Source of the DNA: Pogostemon cablin
Lineage: Eukaryota > Streptophyta > Magnoliopsida > Lamiales > Lamiaceae
Length of the DNA: 64,000 nucleotides
Direction: 5' to 3'
Assembly: GCA_023678885.1 (NCBI GenBank)
Contig: CM042982.1
Coordinates: 5,642,001-5,706,000, forward strand
In this document: one piece after another, positions 33,463 to 45,409 of the stretch
Position numbering within the stretch: position 1 is the first letter of the stretch
How the letters are laid out: each line of letters opens with the position of its first letter
The notes under the pieces: model-generated
What the model was told of the DNA's origin: nothing
Databases searched by the model: none
Seen by the model: the letters and a program-made list of their open reading frames with translations, nothing else
Translations under genes and position numbers: made by a program

Positions 33463-36400
33463 TTTTACCTATTTTGATAGGGTATTACGAAATATTTAAA
33501 AAAATAATAATAAATAAAAAAATTCACGGATTACGGAGGATGAGGGAGATGAAAAATATGGTTGCGGATTGTTATGCATGGAGTAGCTCTTTCTGCTTTA
33601 AAAAATAAAAATTTAGATTGGTGATATACAAAGTCTAAAACTAGAAATAAAAGTATAAAAAGTAATGCAAATAAGGTAATTATTAGCTTAATTGTTAGGC
33701 TGCTTGCTTAATCTGCCACTACCAACATTTGAAGAAGAAGCAATTAAATAAGTCATTAAAATTTAAACGGTCCATTGTCTTGTTTTGCTTCTTAATTAAT
33801 TTTTCTCCAACATTAAATAAAAAATAAATTAAAAAAGAGGATATATTCCTGGTGGTTGAGTTCCATCATTTTTTGTCCTTCAAATAACAAAAATATACAC
33901 TTATGTTAATTTAAAATGTGGGCCCAAAACCATAACGCTTGAAATTCTTTAGGACAAAGATTAGTACTATTCAATCAAAAGAACATAACTGCCACTATTA
34001 ATTAAAGACTTTGGGGGTCTAATTTAAATTAATTAGAAAATGCATGCTGCCCATCAGATCACATCAAATGAATATCAATTCATTTAAATTATTAGTTTAT
34101 ATACATATATTTATCTATATTATATACAGAGAATATTAATCCTTCAATAATTATGAACGATTCCAACTTTCGATTTTTTTATTTGCAATTCTCAATTTTA
34201 ATTATTTTTGTATGATTTTATTTAAATCTAATCATTTACGTCATAATTTGTCCAATTTTAAAACATGACCAAAATTGGATAAAAATGATCGAAATTGAGA
34301 AGTAAAGTTAGAACTGATCATTTTTATAGGACGAATTGTGATATTTTATCCTATATTATATCGTCACATAATGCTCAACTTACATCCAACCTAAAACAAA
34401 TGCCTCGCTTATGATACATCTTCTCCTTTTCTGGTAAATAATTATGAATATATGTTAAATGTGTGTAAAAGACATTTCTTTTTGGTGACCACTATCCACT
34501 TTCTATTCATTGTATCAATAAAATTTATTTATTTGGACAAAAATATTCATCGTATTTATGTGTTTAAATAAGGTTGCAGGTTCTTTAATTAATTGTGATA
34601 TATAAATATAGGGTCATTCACAATGTTCATCATATTATTTATAAGGTAAAAGTTTTTAATTTATTTTTAATTATTTAGTTTAATTTAATTTAATAATAAA
34701 ATTAAATAAAAATCTATTTGATAATTTACATTTCAGTTAAACTCATAAATATATAGTTCATGGACTTATGAAAAGTGCTACTCCCTTTATTTTATGAAAT
34801 AATTTATACTTTTTTTCATTTATTTGTTGTATAAAACTCTTCATACTACAAAATAAGAAACAACACATTTATTTAATAATTTATAAATTATTATAATTTT
34901 AATTTTGTCACTCCTGCTTAAAATACATAATGTTACTTTAACTTTTATTTATTACTTGAAAATATTTAAATATCCTAAAAATCAATAAATTTAATAAAAA
35001 AAATATTCTTAAATAACGTGGCAAAATAAAGATAATCAGTTTTATGAAACGAAGTATCTATATATATATGTACCGAATAATTTTTACAAGATTCTATGAT
35101 AAACCAAAATATCATGTGGAATCCATAAAATTATATTCTCTTATTATAGAGTAGTAATATTTACAATATCAACATGCTTTAAGTTTTTTCTAAATTAATT
35201 ATAATTTTTTATTAAAAATACTATCACTTCTTATTAAAAGTATTATTATTTTTATTTATCTTATAAATAATTCATTAAATAGTTTATTGCATTATTATTA
35301 TTTTTTATTAATTCGATATTACTTTTTGTTTAAATATTTACTTTATATCCGATTTCACGGAACTCATTTCCTAAGTTCATTCCTAGTGTTTTGTCTAAAA
35401 TAAATTGGAGTCAAATTTTACCTATGGACTAAATTTATATTACATATAAATGTAATACTATAAATTAACCTAATACTTAATTATAATAAATCTTGGCTAT
35501 GCAGATTGTCTGGCTCTCTAAGCAATCAAATTTGGACTCCATATGTTCAATATAGCGTATCTTAATATATATAATTGAGAAGTAATTATCTAAATGAACT
35601 TTTTAAAAAATATATGTGTCAACATGAAGTGCATTTTTAATGTTTTTTTCATATGTGTTGCTTTTTGATTAGTTAATCTTTATTTAATTCTTTTAATTTA
35701 TTTATTGTTTTAATATAATGATTTGAGATCTAATATTAATCAATATTAAATTGCATTTAATTATGGAAAAACTTCTGTTGTGCTATCACTAATTAAACAT
35801 TAATAACTAAATATAGTATGATTTTATATTATAAAAATAAATATTAAATTAAGACATTTAAAATATATAATAGTTAAATAGGTTCTTATTAGTTTTAATA
35901 AATCCAAATTAAAAGAAAATAATCCATACTGTTAAAAACTAAAGTACATAAATTAATATTTAATTTAATTGATTAATATTTTATTTAAAGTAATAATATT
36001 AATTATTCTTTAAAATATATATTTCATAATATTAATTTTAATTTTGTATAATTTATTAATATAATATAAAAAATACACGGATATAATTATAATTTATTTT
36101 GTATTTAAAAAAAATTAAAAAAATATTATACCCCACGTGATTATATACTAGTTATAAATAATGGAGTAACAACTAACAAAAACAGTAGTAATATATTAAA
36201 ATACCAAAATTTAGAGGGTTAAAAAGGTATATAAATAAATATTATTTAAGCATTGAATGGAGATGCAGGGAGTTTTGGAGGTCGTCCGGCCCACGTAAAA
36301 ATCTGTGTATTCAATTAATTTGACTCATTTATTAAAGTTTCTGAAGTAACACCTTTTTCATTATTAATAAATACTCCATTTGGGTAAATGTGAATCAACT

Positions 36401-37351
36401 ATTATTTCCCTTTTTATTACTCCAATTATTTGAATTTCCCTCTGATATTCTAAAATTCTTTCTTCATTTCAGCCCAACACTTTTAACCAGGACAATGAGA
36501 AATGAATACATAAATAAAATATATTTATTGATAGGTAAAATATAATTGTCATTAATCATATTATAATATTTTAAAATTATAATTTAATGTATTATTCATC
36601 ATATTTTAAAATTAATAAATGTCTTTACATATATAAAAATCATATTTTAGCCAGTTCAACAAACCATATTATTGTATGTACTTTGTATACCATTTACAAA
36701 TTATTACAAGACTACTACTATGCTATTTTGTACTGAGTGATTTTCATTTGATTCTTTTGAACTACGTAAAAAAAATGGAAATTTGTTGCTCTGTATGAAA
36801 GAAATTTATGAAGATTTAAACAAATGTTTAGAGTATAAGGTAATTAAGAAAAAAAATGTTTTTTTTCTTAATTAAAGATTATAATTGAGGCAAACAATTG
36901 TGTCAATCAACATCACACATTCATCCCGATTACTAATCACTCTTTATGAGTACGTGATAAATATTTTTCTTTAAATGGATTACTACTCCTTTGAGGTAAA
37001 AGTATTACTAGTCAAATTCTTGCATTTTAATTTACCAATTACTCTTTAATAAATGTGTTTTATTACTCATGGTGAAAGAAAAATATTACTCTTTCAAATT
37101 TTGATATCCTATTATTTTTATTGAACAAAATTTGAGGAGCAATATATTTTTTTTATCTCCATAAATTAATTTTTTTTATGTATTATGAGAAAATTTTGAA
37201 GTACTCCCTTCATATTATATTAAATTTCACACCCGCTATTTTCGTCTTTCTCACATTAAACTTCATACAAAAATAAAAAAATTATATTAATTCTCAACCT
37301 TAAAAATACATTTTAATTATAATTTACTGCTTTCACTTAATATTTTTATAA
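33463..37351. other. Long AT-rich spacer, no gene
   Basis: Nearly 3.9 kb with no credible frame. A one-ended Stowaway-like CTCCCTTCATATTATA sits near 37203. Short GC-richer patch at 36255-36300 (GGAGGTCGTCCGGCCCACG) is unexplained. Confidence 0.5.
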
Positions 37352-37360
37352 TTTATCTAT

Positions 37361-37618
37361 GAGAGAATCTCTTATGAGACGAGTTATTTATGAGACGGAT
37401 GTGAGACGGTTCGACCCATCACTAAAGTATGCTTATTGTATAGTTAAAGTGCGCTTATTTATAGTTAAAGTATATTAATAATAAATCATATTATAACACA
37501 TTAAAATCATACATTAATACATAATTCAGCTATTTAACATACTTTATCTATACAATAAGCATACTTAGTGATGGGTCGATCCGTTTTACAAATAAACCGT
37601 CTCACAAGAGACTTTGTC
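37361..37618. mobile_element. GAGACG-family MULE-type MITE with perfect 9-bp TSD
   Basis: Begins GAGAGAATCTCTTATGAGACG and ends (reversed) GACAAAGTCTCTTGTGAGACG. Flanks TTTATCTAT at 37352-37360 and 37619-37627 are identical. 258 bp, same family as 3520-3780. Confidence 0.9.
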
Positions 37619-37700
37619 TTTATCTATTACTTCAAAATAGTACAATTATTAAAATTGAAAAAAAAATTCTTGAATTTTGTATTTACGGTACAATATGGAG

Positions 37701-38085
37701 GGGCAAAAACTTGTGTGCACCCGGGCGTACGGGAGCACATTCCGTGCGCCTTTAGAATTTTGTATTAAATAATGTACCCTTTACTATAAAGATGCGTACC
37801 ATGACAAAAAATTGTTTGTGCCCGGGCGCACGGAAACACATCCCGTGCGCCTTTGAAATTTTGTGTTAAATTGTATACCCTTTAGTATAAATATGTGTAC
37901 CATTTATTTTCTGAAGAAAAATAAAAAATATTAATAAAGTGTATACCCTTTAGACCAAAATGGTGTATCTTTATTAATTAAAGTGTATACCCTTTAGACC
38001 AAAGCAATGTACCCTTACCATAATACTAAATTCTAAAGGCGCACGGAATGTGTTCCCGTTTGCCCGGGCGCACACAAGCCTCACT
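37701..38085. mobile_element. Long-TIR MITE with CCCGGGCG ends
   Basis: Left GGGCAAAAACTTGTGTGCAC and right, reversed, GAGGCTTGTGTGCGCCCGGG. The TIR continues through TTCCGTGCGCCTTTAGAATTT for about 60 bp. The left TIR is partly duplicated again at 37810-37865. A relative lies at 51083-51356. Confidence 0.8.
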
Positions 38086-38090
38086 CATAC

Positions 38091-38700
38091 AGAGGTGATG
38101 CAGTGAGTTCACAATAGAGGCACACTATATAATTGCAACTCAAATTCCCTATTCCACTTTGATATTCCACTATCTATTCCATAACTTATTTCCTAATAAA
38201 ATACTATACTCTAGTTAATGATCATAAACCCTTGGAGCATGTGGTGGAAATTTGACCATTAATTACGACACGTGGCAAGAATTTAATAATGTAATAGGAG
38301 ATGAAACATCAAATGAAATACGTGATCTCATTTGTATATAATCGATGGATATGTGGAATGGGGGATACGATTGGATGTGATAATATAATTTGGAGTAGAT
38401 AATATTGTGATCATTATAATGGTTCTTTGATTTAAAGTTCTAATTAAAATGAAAAATTATTATTATAACATTGAATCTTCTTTGTTTAAAGTTAGACTAC
38501 ATAATTTAATCGAAGAATGTTGATTTTAAAATTTGTAAAGGGTAAAACAATAATAAACGTAAAGAACATTATATATTTATATTTACATAATATAAAAATT
38601 ATTTACTCAAAAGAAAATTAAAATTGAACGAATAATACAACTAAAACCGTTATTTATTATAAGCGACATACAAACGGAATCTTGGGAATTCACTCCAAAG
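38091..38700 (+). promoter_or_regulatory. Distal SCL8 upstream region with G-box
   Basis: Mostly AT-rich. A G-box-like CACGTGGC lies at 38269-38276, about 1 kb upstream of the SCL8 start; bZIP/bHLH factors bind such motifs, but function here is inference. Confidence 0.35.
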
Positions 38701-39130
38701 ACTTTGATGATCATGGTTAATCCGCAACTGCGACGCGCGCGTGGGTGTACGCGAGTCACTCATTAAGAGCTGCGGCTCTCACATCCACCGTCGATTCTCC
38801 CTCAAAAGACCAAAAGGATGGCCATATCGGACGGCTATGTAGAAAGACACGTAGAACTCTGTCGTAAAAGCAATAATTTTTCAAATTTAGGTAGAGGGAG
38901 GGTAGAAAGGCATTCCAGCTGAGGTTGGTTGCTATAGGATGGGGTTCGAATCCTGCTTTTGGTATGAATTTGATCCTTACAAGCATAGGTTTAACAATAA
39001 GCCCTCTCTATAAGCTATTTGAAGCATGTCCTACTATTTACCTCTTCCAAAAATTTTCATGGCAGAAACGGTGGGCCTAATGGTGGGTACACCATTTTAG
39101 AAATACACGAACACAAACTCCACAGAGAAG
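38701..39130. other. GC-richer upstream segment of SCL8
   Basis: 38720-38960 is GC-richer than its surroundings (GCGACGCGCGCGTGGG) and contains GGTTCGAATCC (38943-38953), a pol III B-box sequence. No A box or tRNA fold is found at the right distance, so it is not called a tRNA. It may be a retroposed tRNA-related scrap or conserved promoter sequence. Confidence 0.4.
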
Positions 39131-39314
39131 GAACACGGCCAGTTGGATACCATTCTCTCTCTCTCTAAAACGTTGTCGTTTCTTTCTCCTCCATCTCTCC
39201 CTCTCCTCGTCTGATAATGAGAACAGCGACAAGAATCAATCCAATATCTTGATCCAAAACCCTCTCTCAGCTAGAATACGCCAAAAATAACAGAAACCGT
39301 TTTCCGGCGAGATA
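39131..39314 (+). promoter_or_regulatory. SCL8 5' leader with CT tract and short uORF
   Basis: A CT-rich tract (39153-39216) typical of plant leaders precedes an upstream ATG at 39219, which opens a short frame (under 25 codons) ending before the main start. Such uORFs can lower translation; no conserved peptide is recognised. Confidence 0.5.
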
Positions 39315-41075
39315 ATGTCCTCCGGATTCTCCGGCGGCGGCCCTGATTTCTTCACCGGCGGCGGGAGAACCAGCGGCGGATACAATTCGAATCTCAACCC
39401 GCAGCAGCAGTTTGCTTTCCGGTCGCCCCTTTCGGGAATTCTGCCCGACCCGGGTGCGCAGATCCGGCGGACTGAACTGATCGGGAAGAGATCGCTGGCG
39501 GAGTTTCAGCAGCAGACTCAACAGGGATTAGGGTTTTATCAGCGGAACGTCAAATTCAGGCCAAATTACCAACATGCATCATCCCTCTCTCAAGTGGAGT
39601 TCTCTCCGGTTACCTCCATTTCGCCGGAAGCTTCGAATCCTCGGTATGGCCTTCCGATTATTCACCAGAATCGGCTTCAATCTATGAGTCATGTTTTGAA
39701 CAGAAATATTAGGAATGTAAGTGGTAGGATTTTCTCACCGAATTCGGCGCCGGATTGTGAGAAGAACATGATGAATCATCGGTTGCAGGAGTTGGAGAAG
39801 GAGTTGTTGGGGGATGAAGACGAAGGAGAAGCTGTCTCTGACACCACCAACGAGTGGTCAGAGACCATTCAGAATCTAATTGTTCCCACCCAAAACGCCA
39901 TATCTCCATCTCCAACTTCCTCCTCCTCCTCCTCTTCTTCCACTTCAACCTCTCCTCCTATCCCCTGCACAAAGCAGTCCCTGATCGACGCCGCCGTGGC
40001 TGTTTCAGAAGGGAATTCCGCCGCCGCCGCCGAGATCATCACGCGCCTCCAACAGGCTGCCAATCCTATGGGCATCTCGGAACAGAAGTTCACGGGATAC
40101 ATGGTTTCCGCTCTCAAGTCGCGCGTGAACCCCACGGAACAACCGCCTCCGGTGTCGGAGCTCTACGGGAAGGAGCACGTGCTGTCAACTCAAATGTTAT
40201 ACGATGTCTCGCCGTGTTTCAAGCTGGGATTCATGGCCGCCAATCTCGCAATCCTCGAAGCAACCGCAGAGCAGGGCCTTCACAAGATTCATGTTGTGGA
40301 TTTTGACATCGGTGAAGGAGGGCAATACATGCATTTCCTCCACGCGCTGCTGGCGAAGAAACGCGCCGCCGCATTAAATATAACGGCGTTCACGGATTTC
40401 ACCACGGGCGCTGAAGAGAAGCTCAAAATCGTCGGAGAGAGACTCAACACATTGGCCAGCAAAATCGGCGTCCGTTTGAATTTCTCAGTGAAGAAATTCA
40501 ACATGAACGATTTGAATCGAGAGCAATTGGGAATCGAACCGGATGAAGCCCTGGCCGTGAATTTCGCGTTCAAATTACACAAGCTGCCGGACGAGAGCGT
40601 GACGACGGAGAATCTGAGAGACGAGCTTCTCCGCCTCGTGAAGGGCCTTTCTCCGACGGTGATGACGGTGGTGGAGCAGGAAATGAACGCCAATACGGCG
40701 CCGTTAGCAGTCCGCGTAAGAGAAGCCTGCGAGCACTACGGCGCATTGTTCGACTCGCTGGAGGCAACGGTTTCCCGAGCGAACCCGGATCGAGTCAGAA
40801 TCGAGGAAGCACTGGGTCGTAGAATCGGGAACTCGGTGGCGTGCGAGGGTAGGGACCGGGTCGAAAGATGTGAGGTGCTGGGAAAGTGGCGGGCCAGGGT
40901 GACCATGGCCGGGTTTGAATCGGTACCGATGGGTCAACCCATCGCCGAGTCGCTTCGGGTCAAGCTGAATTCCGGGACACGTGGCAACCCAGGATTCACC
41001 GTCAATGAACAATCCGGCGGCATCTGCTTTGGATGGATGGGACGAACTCTCACCGTCGCATCCGCTTGGCGTTGA
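39315..41075 (+). CDS. SCL8: GRAS-domain transcription regulator, SCARECROW-LIKE 8 type
   Basis: A 586-codon intronless frame, as usual for GRAS genes. The N-terminus MSSGFSGGGPDFF and ELIGKRSLAEF (about 54-64) match, from memory, SCL8 (At5g52510) rather than other GRAS clades. The variable N-terminal half includes LQELEKELLGDEDE (157-170, an LxxLL-like acidic helix) and a serine run at 202-209. The GRAS core covers about 218-586: leucine-rich region I near 220-300, the VHIID-type motif HVVDFDIGEG at 326-335, leucine-rich region II and PFYRE-type region near 355-470, and the SAW region with VLGKWRARVTMAGFE (521-535) ending CFGWMGRTLTVASAWR. GRAS proteins act in the nucleus as transcription co-regulators; the specific role of SCL8 is little known to me. 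CDS is far more GC-rich than its surroundings and shows no break. Confidence 0.96.
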   Translation: MSSGFSGGGPDFFTGGGRTSGGYNSNLNPQQQFAFRSPLSGILPDPGAQIRRTELIGKRSLAEFQQQTQQGLGFYQRNVKFRPNYQHASSLSQVEFSPVTSISPEASNPRYGLPIIHQNRLQSMSHVLNRNIRNVSGRIFSPNSAPDCEKNMMNHRLQELEKELLGDEDEGEAVSDTTNEWSETIQNLIVPTQNAISPSPTSSSSSSSSTSTSPPIPCTKQSLIDAAVAVSEGNSAAAAEIITRLQQAANPMGISEQKFTGYMVSALKSRVNPTEQPPPVSELYGKEHVLSTQMLYDVSPCFKLGFMAANLAILEATAEQGLHKIHVVDFDIGEGGQYMHFLHALLAKKRAAALNITAFTDFTTGAEEKLKIVGERLNTLASKIGVRLNFSVKKFNMNDLNREQLGIEPDEALAVNFAFKLHKLPDESVTTENLRDELLRLVKGLSPTVMTVVEQEMNANTAPLAVRVREACEHYGALFDSLEATVSRANPDRVRIEEALGRRIGNSVACEGRDRVERCEVLGKWRARVTMAGFESVPMGQPIAESLRVKLNSGTRGNPGFTVNEQSGGICFGWMGRTLTVASAWR

Positions 41076-41269
41076 ATTAATTTTATTTTCTTTTCTTTTT
41101 TGAAAAAAAAAAAGTATTAATGTAGTTGATTAATTCAAAACGTTATTTTGTTTACCTAATTGTTGTATTAGTGTTTGATTTAGCTTTTTTGGGGAATTGA
41201 ATGTCGAAACGCCGTCAAAAGGAAAGAAAATTAATAAACGCCTCACTGTTAATTCTTTCTTAAAATATT

Positions 41270-41290
41270 CCCCCCCACCCCCCCCCCCCC
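41270..41290. repeat. Poly(C) tract C7-A-C13
   Basis: Twenty C in 21 bases, about 200 bp after the SCL8 stop, and the only long G/C homopolymer in the window. The minus strand could form a G-quadruplex. Confidence 0.95.
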
Positions 41291-41554
41291 TTCTTGATAA
41301 TAATTTAATTAATTTCAATAAATTGCAGGATCATACGTTGAAAATTTTAAAATCGAAACTGCAATATCTATATTGAAATAAATGGTACTCCCTATTTATT
41401 ACTTGGCAATTAAAATAAATAAAAGAAAATGATTGAATTATTGATTGTGCAAATATATCTTCCCATCACTACTCAATTATAAGAATATAGTATATGAGCC
41501 TCCACACAACAGTATTCACAAAGTTAATGAATATGACTGTTAAAAGATCAATAC

Positions 41555-41585
<31 letters not shown>

Positions 41586-41638
41586 AATTAAAATAAATAT
41601 ATACCCACAGAAGACGAACACATGGATTCATTATGCAT

Positions 41639-41665
41639 GCTCTCTCTCTCTCTCTCTCTCTCATA
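41639..41665. repeat. (CT)n microsatellite
   Basis: About 12 CT units following ATGCATG. Confidence 0.95.
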
Positions 41666-41964
41666 GTAGGGTGTGAAATGGGGGGCTCCACTATTTTGGA
41701 TGAGTATATGGGTTGTGGTTGGCCCGTTGGGTATGGTTTCAGGTAGTTATAGTTGGTGGGACACGTGTCCCATAATTATTGGCGGACGATGGACCTTATT
41801 CCATTCCTTTCTTTTTCCCCCCTGAATTCGTCTCTGTTTTTTTCTTTAAAATAACAATGGAATTCGTCTGTGTTGTTAACAGTTAACTTATTGATTGTTA
41901 TGTTATGTTATCCGATAAATAAATAAATAATAATTGAAGTCAATATAAATCAAAAAGAAAAAAT

Positions 41965-42228
41965 TATTCTTCATCCCAAAAATATCGACACACTTTTCTT
42001 TTTGGATTGTCTCATAAAAATTGACATATTTCTTTTAAGTAATATGTGACACACACAAAAACAATTTATTTATTTACATGAACCCACACACACATCACAC
42101 TCATCACTAATACAACTACCCACTACACATTAAATATTATTTTTTTTACTTCACTTTATATTAAATTATTATACTCCTTAATATGCGTACAAAAAAAATA
42201 TGTCAATATATCCGGGACGGAGAGAGTA
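41965..42228. mobile_element. Stowaway MITE
   Basis: TA-TTCTTCATCCCAAAAA to CCGGGACGGAGAGAG-TA. Left end eroded. Confidence 0.75.
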
Positions 42229-42832
42229 ATTTAGTATGAGAAAATATTGAAAAAGAAAAACAAAAAAAGCGCTGTTTACGGCACATGCGCGTAGGGAAGT
42301 ATTAAGGGCGTGTTTGGGTTTAGGAATTGCCACCTAACAATATATAGCTCTCTTCTAAATTATGTGGACTCTTGAACTAATTCATTTTCTTTTGTGACAT
42401 GAATTTTGAGTTGCATTCCCTAATCTAAGGAATTAATCAATTTTTATATTCTCTTACCCTTTTCTTTCTGATATAAACTTTACCAACTAAAAAAAATAAA
42501 TATCATATTAATTCTCAATCTCGAAATACATCTTCATATATATATCCATCTAATACATATTACACAATTTATTATTTATTTGTTAAAAATAATTAGATTA
42601 TCTTCATATAAACTTTAAAATTGCCTTTTTTTTAAGTCCTACTTTCGGAATACTCTTTGCAAAATAAGAGAAAAGAAATGCATATAATATGGAGTAACAG
42701 TTTTATGATTTTTTTGAGTATTACTACAATTTTATCACATTTTTTAAGAGCTTAATTTCCACTTTTCTTCTATGATTTACCATTTGATATTAATCATGAC
42801 GCGTTTGTACCGTATGAGAATGTAAAAATAAT

Positions 42833-43302
42833 TACTCCCTCCGTCCCAAACAAAGAGTAGTACTCCCTCCGTCCCACACTTATTGTCTGCGACAATGTAG
42901 ACACAGAGTTTAATAAAAATTGACTTTTTAGGAGTATTGTGGTACTTTTAGGTAATAAATAAATTATAAAGTATGTTATGTGTGTTAGGTGAGTGTGGTA
43001 AAGTTGTAATTAAGATGAACTTTTAGGAGTGGAGATTGATGTAATATTTCTTTTTTTAGAATAAGACAATTAGTTTGGGACGAATGAAAACGGAAAGTAA
43101 GACAACGAGTTTGAGATGGAGAGATTATTTGTTTTTTCATGTGGATTAAAGAATATTATTATTTTATGTAAAGTGGGCATGTGTATTAGAGATATGTGAT
43201 GAGTAGTGGTGGACCATTTTTACTAAAAGAGAAAAATAGTGCAATTTGAATGAGACGCTCAACATAGTAAAATTGTGCTATTTGGGCGGGACGGAGTGAG
43301 TA
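42833..43302. mobile_element. Outer Stowaway MITE, interrupted by another
   Basis: TA-CTCCCTCCGTCCCAAAC begins it and GGGCGGGACGGAGTGAG-TA ends it. Only 26 bp in, a second Stowaway begins. Removing the insert leaves about 200 bp, the normal size. Confidence 0.85.
42861..43127. mobile_element. Inner Stowaway MITE nested in 42833-43302
   Basis: TA-CTCCCTCCGTCCCACAC to GAGATGGAGAGAT-TA. Body with TAGACACAGAGTTTAA and GACGAATGAAAACGGAAAG matches 9832-10117. Confidence 0.85.
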
Positions 43303-44275
43303 TATCCTAAGAATAAACAGTAATAAATTCTAAAAATAAAAATTGAATCAGAAATTTAGAAGAATGAAATATGAGTTGTAAATATATTAGAGTATAATAA
43401 TATTATATGAATTATAAGAGCAAAATTATAATAAATTTTAAAAAGATTAACATTAAATTTAAGGGTTAGTCTCTTGTAAATTGAATTTATATCATAAATC
43501 CTTTTAAATTTTGTGATTTCTCTTAATTTAAACACGTTATCAATATATAAACTATATAATATTGGAATGGGGAACCACATGACCATAAATCCGATTTACA
43601 CACGTGTTTTGTGTAAATTTAAAAATATAATATGACATGAAGAATTTATACATAAATAATTTTTCATTTGCATATTTCAATTTATTAATATTTCATAAGA
43701 ACGCAAAACTTCTCGAAATTTTCTGGAATTTAGGAGAGAAATATGAAATGTAATTGCGTGTGATGTTAGTACACGTCGGCACCGTTGAATAAAACATTTC
43801 ACTATCAATTTAGGAATCAATACCTTACATAGTTTGAATATAATTAATATTGGGTATCTATTGAGGAATAATGATTTTTATTTATTTATTTATTTATGTA
43901 TTATTGGAAATGTGCATTAGTATTATTCATACAAAAACAATTGTAGAATTTTTTTTTCAGAGTCCAAGATCTAGAGAGTAGCTTAGAAGTAACTTAAGAT
44001 ATTATAAAAGTATTTATTTATTTATCAAAAATTAATATACGTGGTGTTGATTAATTAGGTATATGTTTCCTGAATTAATATGAAGAAATTGAGATTATGT
44101 TTCTATAAATGGAAAAATCATTGATTTGAATTAATACTTACGTGTTAGCTGTTGTTTTCAAGATTGAATTCACATTTACTTGTTGCATGTGGTTTAAGTT
44201 TCTAAAATTCATATGCTTTTTGCCATTTGCCAAATGTAATATCACAAGTTAGGAGAACAATATAAATGCGATTAA
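43303..44275. other. AT-rich spacer
   Basis: No credible gene; the frame 43356-43586 has no recognisable content. Confidence 0.45.
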
Positions 44276-44329
44276 TAATTGCGTGAGACTGTTCCATGAG
44301 GTGAGTTTCGTTAGAAGAATAAAAAATAA

Positions 44330-45109
44330 TACTCCATTCATCTCATAATAAGAGGGTTTTTATTTTTTACGCATTAGGTAAGTAGTATTATTATTTAATG
44401 CCTTGTAGTTAATTGTATTAGTGGGAGTGCAAGCCTATATTTTAATTGTATTAGTAAGTGTTCGTGGGTTTCATGTGTGTAAAAAAGAAATGAGACTGTT
44501 TAGGTGAGACTAGGGATAACAATGAGACGGGTATTTTTAGGTATCCGGTCTACCTGAACCCTAATGGGTAGGATACAGGTAGTTGTAAACGGGTTTGGGA
44601 CGAGTACGGGTTGTTATGAAAAATAACATTAGGGTTTGGGACGGGTACGGGTAATGCCTCAAATACCTGCGGATACCCGATTGTATATATATTTTTATAA
44701 AATTTAATATATATTATATAATTTATATATGATAAGATATTTTATATATTTAATTAATAGTTATAAATTTTATTTAATCATATTTATTAAATTTATTTAA
44801 AATAATACAATTTATATTATATTTATTTTATAATTAATTAATAATAATGTAATTTTTATTATTATACTTATTTAGATAATAAAAATATAAATATATATAA
44901 AATAAATGAATATTAAACGAGTATGGGTACCCGCGGGTATTGATAAACGGTAATGAGACGGGTACGGGTACTATAATAAATTTTTAAACAGGACGGATAC
45001 GGATACAGATACGGGTACCCCAAAATAAGAGGGTACCCTACCCATTGTCATCCCTAGGTGAGACGCCCAAAATAGAAAAAATCTTCTCTTTAAGAGTACG
45101 TAGGGAGTA
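44330..45109. mobile_element. Stowaway MITE, middle of a triple nest
   Basis: TA-CTCCATTCATCTCATA to GTACGTAGGGAG-TA. Without its hAT insert it would be about 226 bp. Confidence 0.8.
44511..45056. mobile_element. Non-autonomous hAT element with perfect 8-bp TSD, copy 2
   Basis: TAGGGATAACA at the left and TAGGGATGACA (right, reversed). Flanked by GGTGAGAC at 44503-44510 and 45057-45064, an exact 8-bp duplication. Subterminal GGGTACGGGTA/ACCCGCGGGTA motifs and an AT-rich centre, as in 12835-13543. Confidence 0.93.
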
Positions 45110-45409
45110 ACATTTTAATGAAAAAGCAATACTCAATTGGTAAAAAATATAATGCTGCAATAAACTATTTCATAAACAAATTATAATATAAATAAAAAGT
45201 GACAACATTATTAAATATAAGTGATAACATTTCTATTAAAATATAATAACTAATTAAAAAAATTATAAAATGATGTCACAAGACTGTTTCACCAAGATTG
45301 TCCACCTTAATTCTTTCCGGTAAATAGTCATAAATACTTGTATGAGATAATGTTAAAGATGAAATTGTTTTACCTTTAATTTTTAGAGTTAAAACTTTGA
45401 TGTACTTGA

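Larger units (their letters stand above)
41076..41960. other. 3' flank of SCL8 with simple repeats
   Basis: Beyond the stop lie T/A-rich sequence, the C-run and CT-run noted separately, and AAATA-type runs near 41556-41585. ACACGTGTCC near 41761 is a G-box-like palindrome. No further gene. Confidence 0.45.
44276..45300. mobile_element. GAGAC-type MITE, outermost of a triple nest
   Basis: GCGTGAGACTGTTCCATGAG at the left and AAGACTGTTTCACCAAG at the right, with family filler (AAGTGACAACATTATTAAAT) at 45200-45240. A Stowaway (44330-45109) splits it. Confidence 0.65.

Noticed and set aside
38880..38990. Possible tRNA gene because of GGTTCGAATCC
   Set aside because: No matching A box, acceptor stem or anticodon arm at suitable spacing.
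39267..41012. Multiple frames overlapping the SCL8 coding sequence on both strands
   Set aside because: Shadows of a GC-rich 586-codon GRAS gene; none has recognisable domains.
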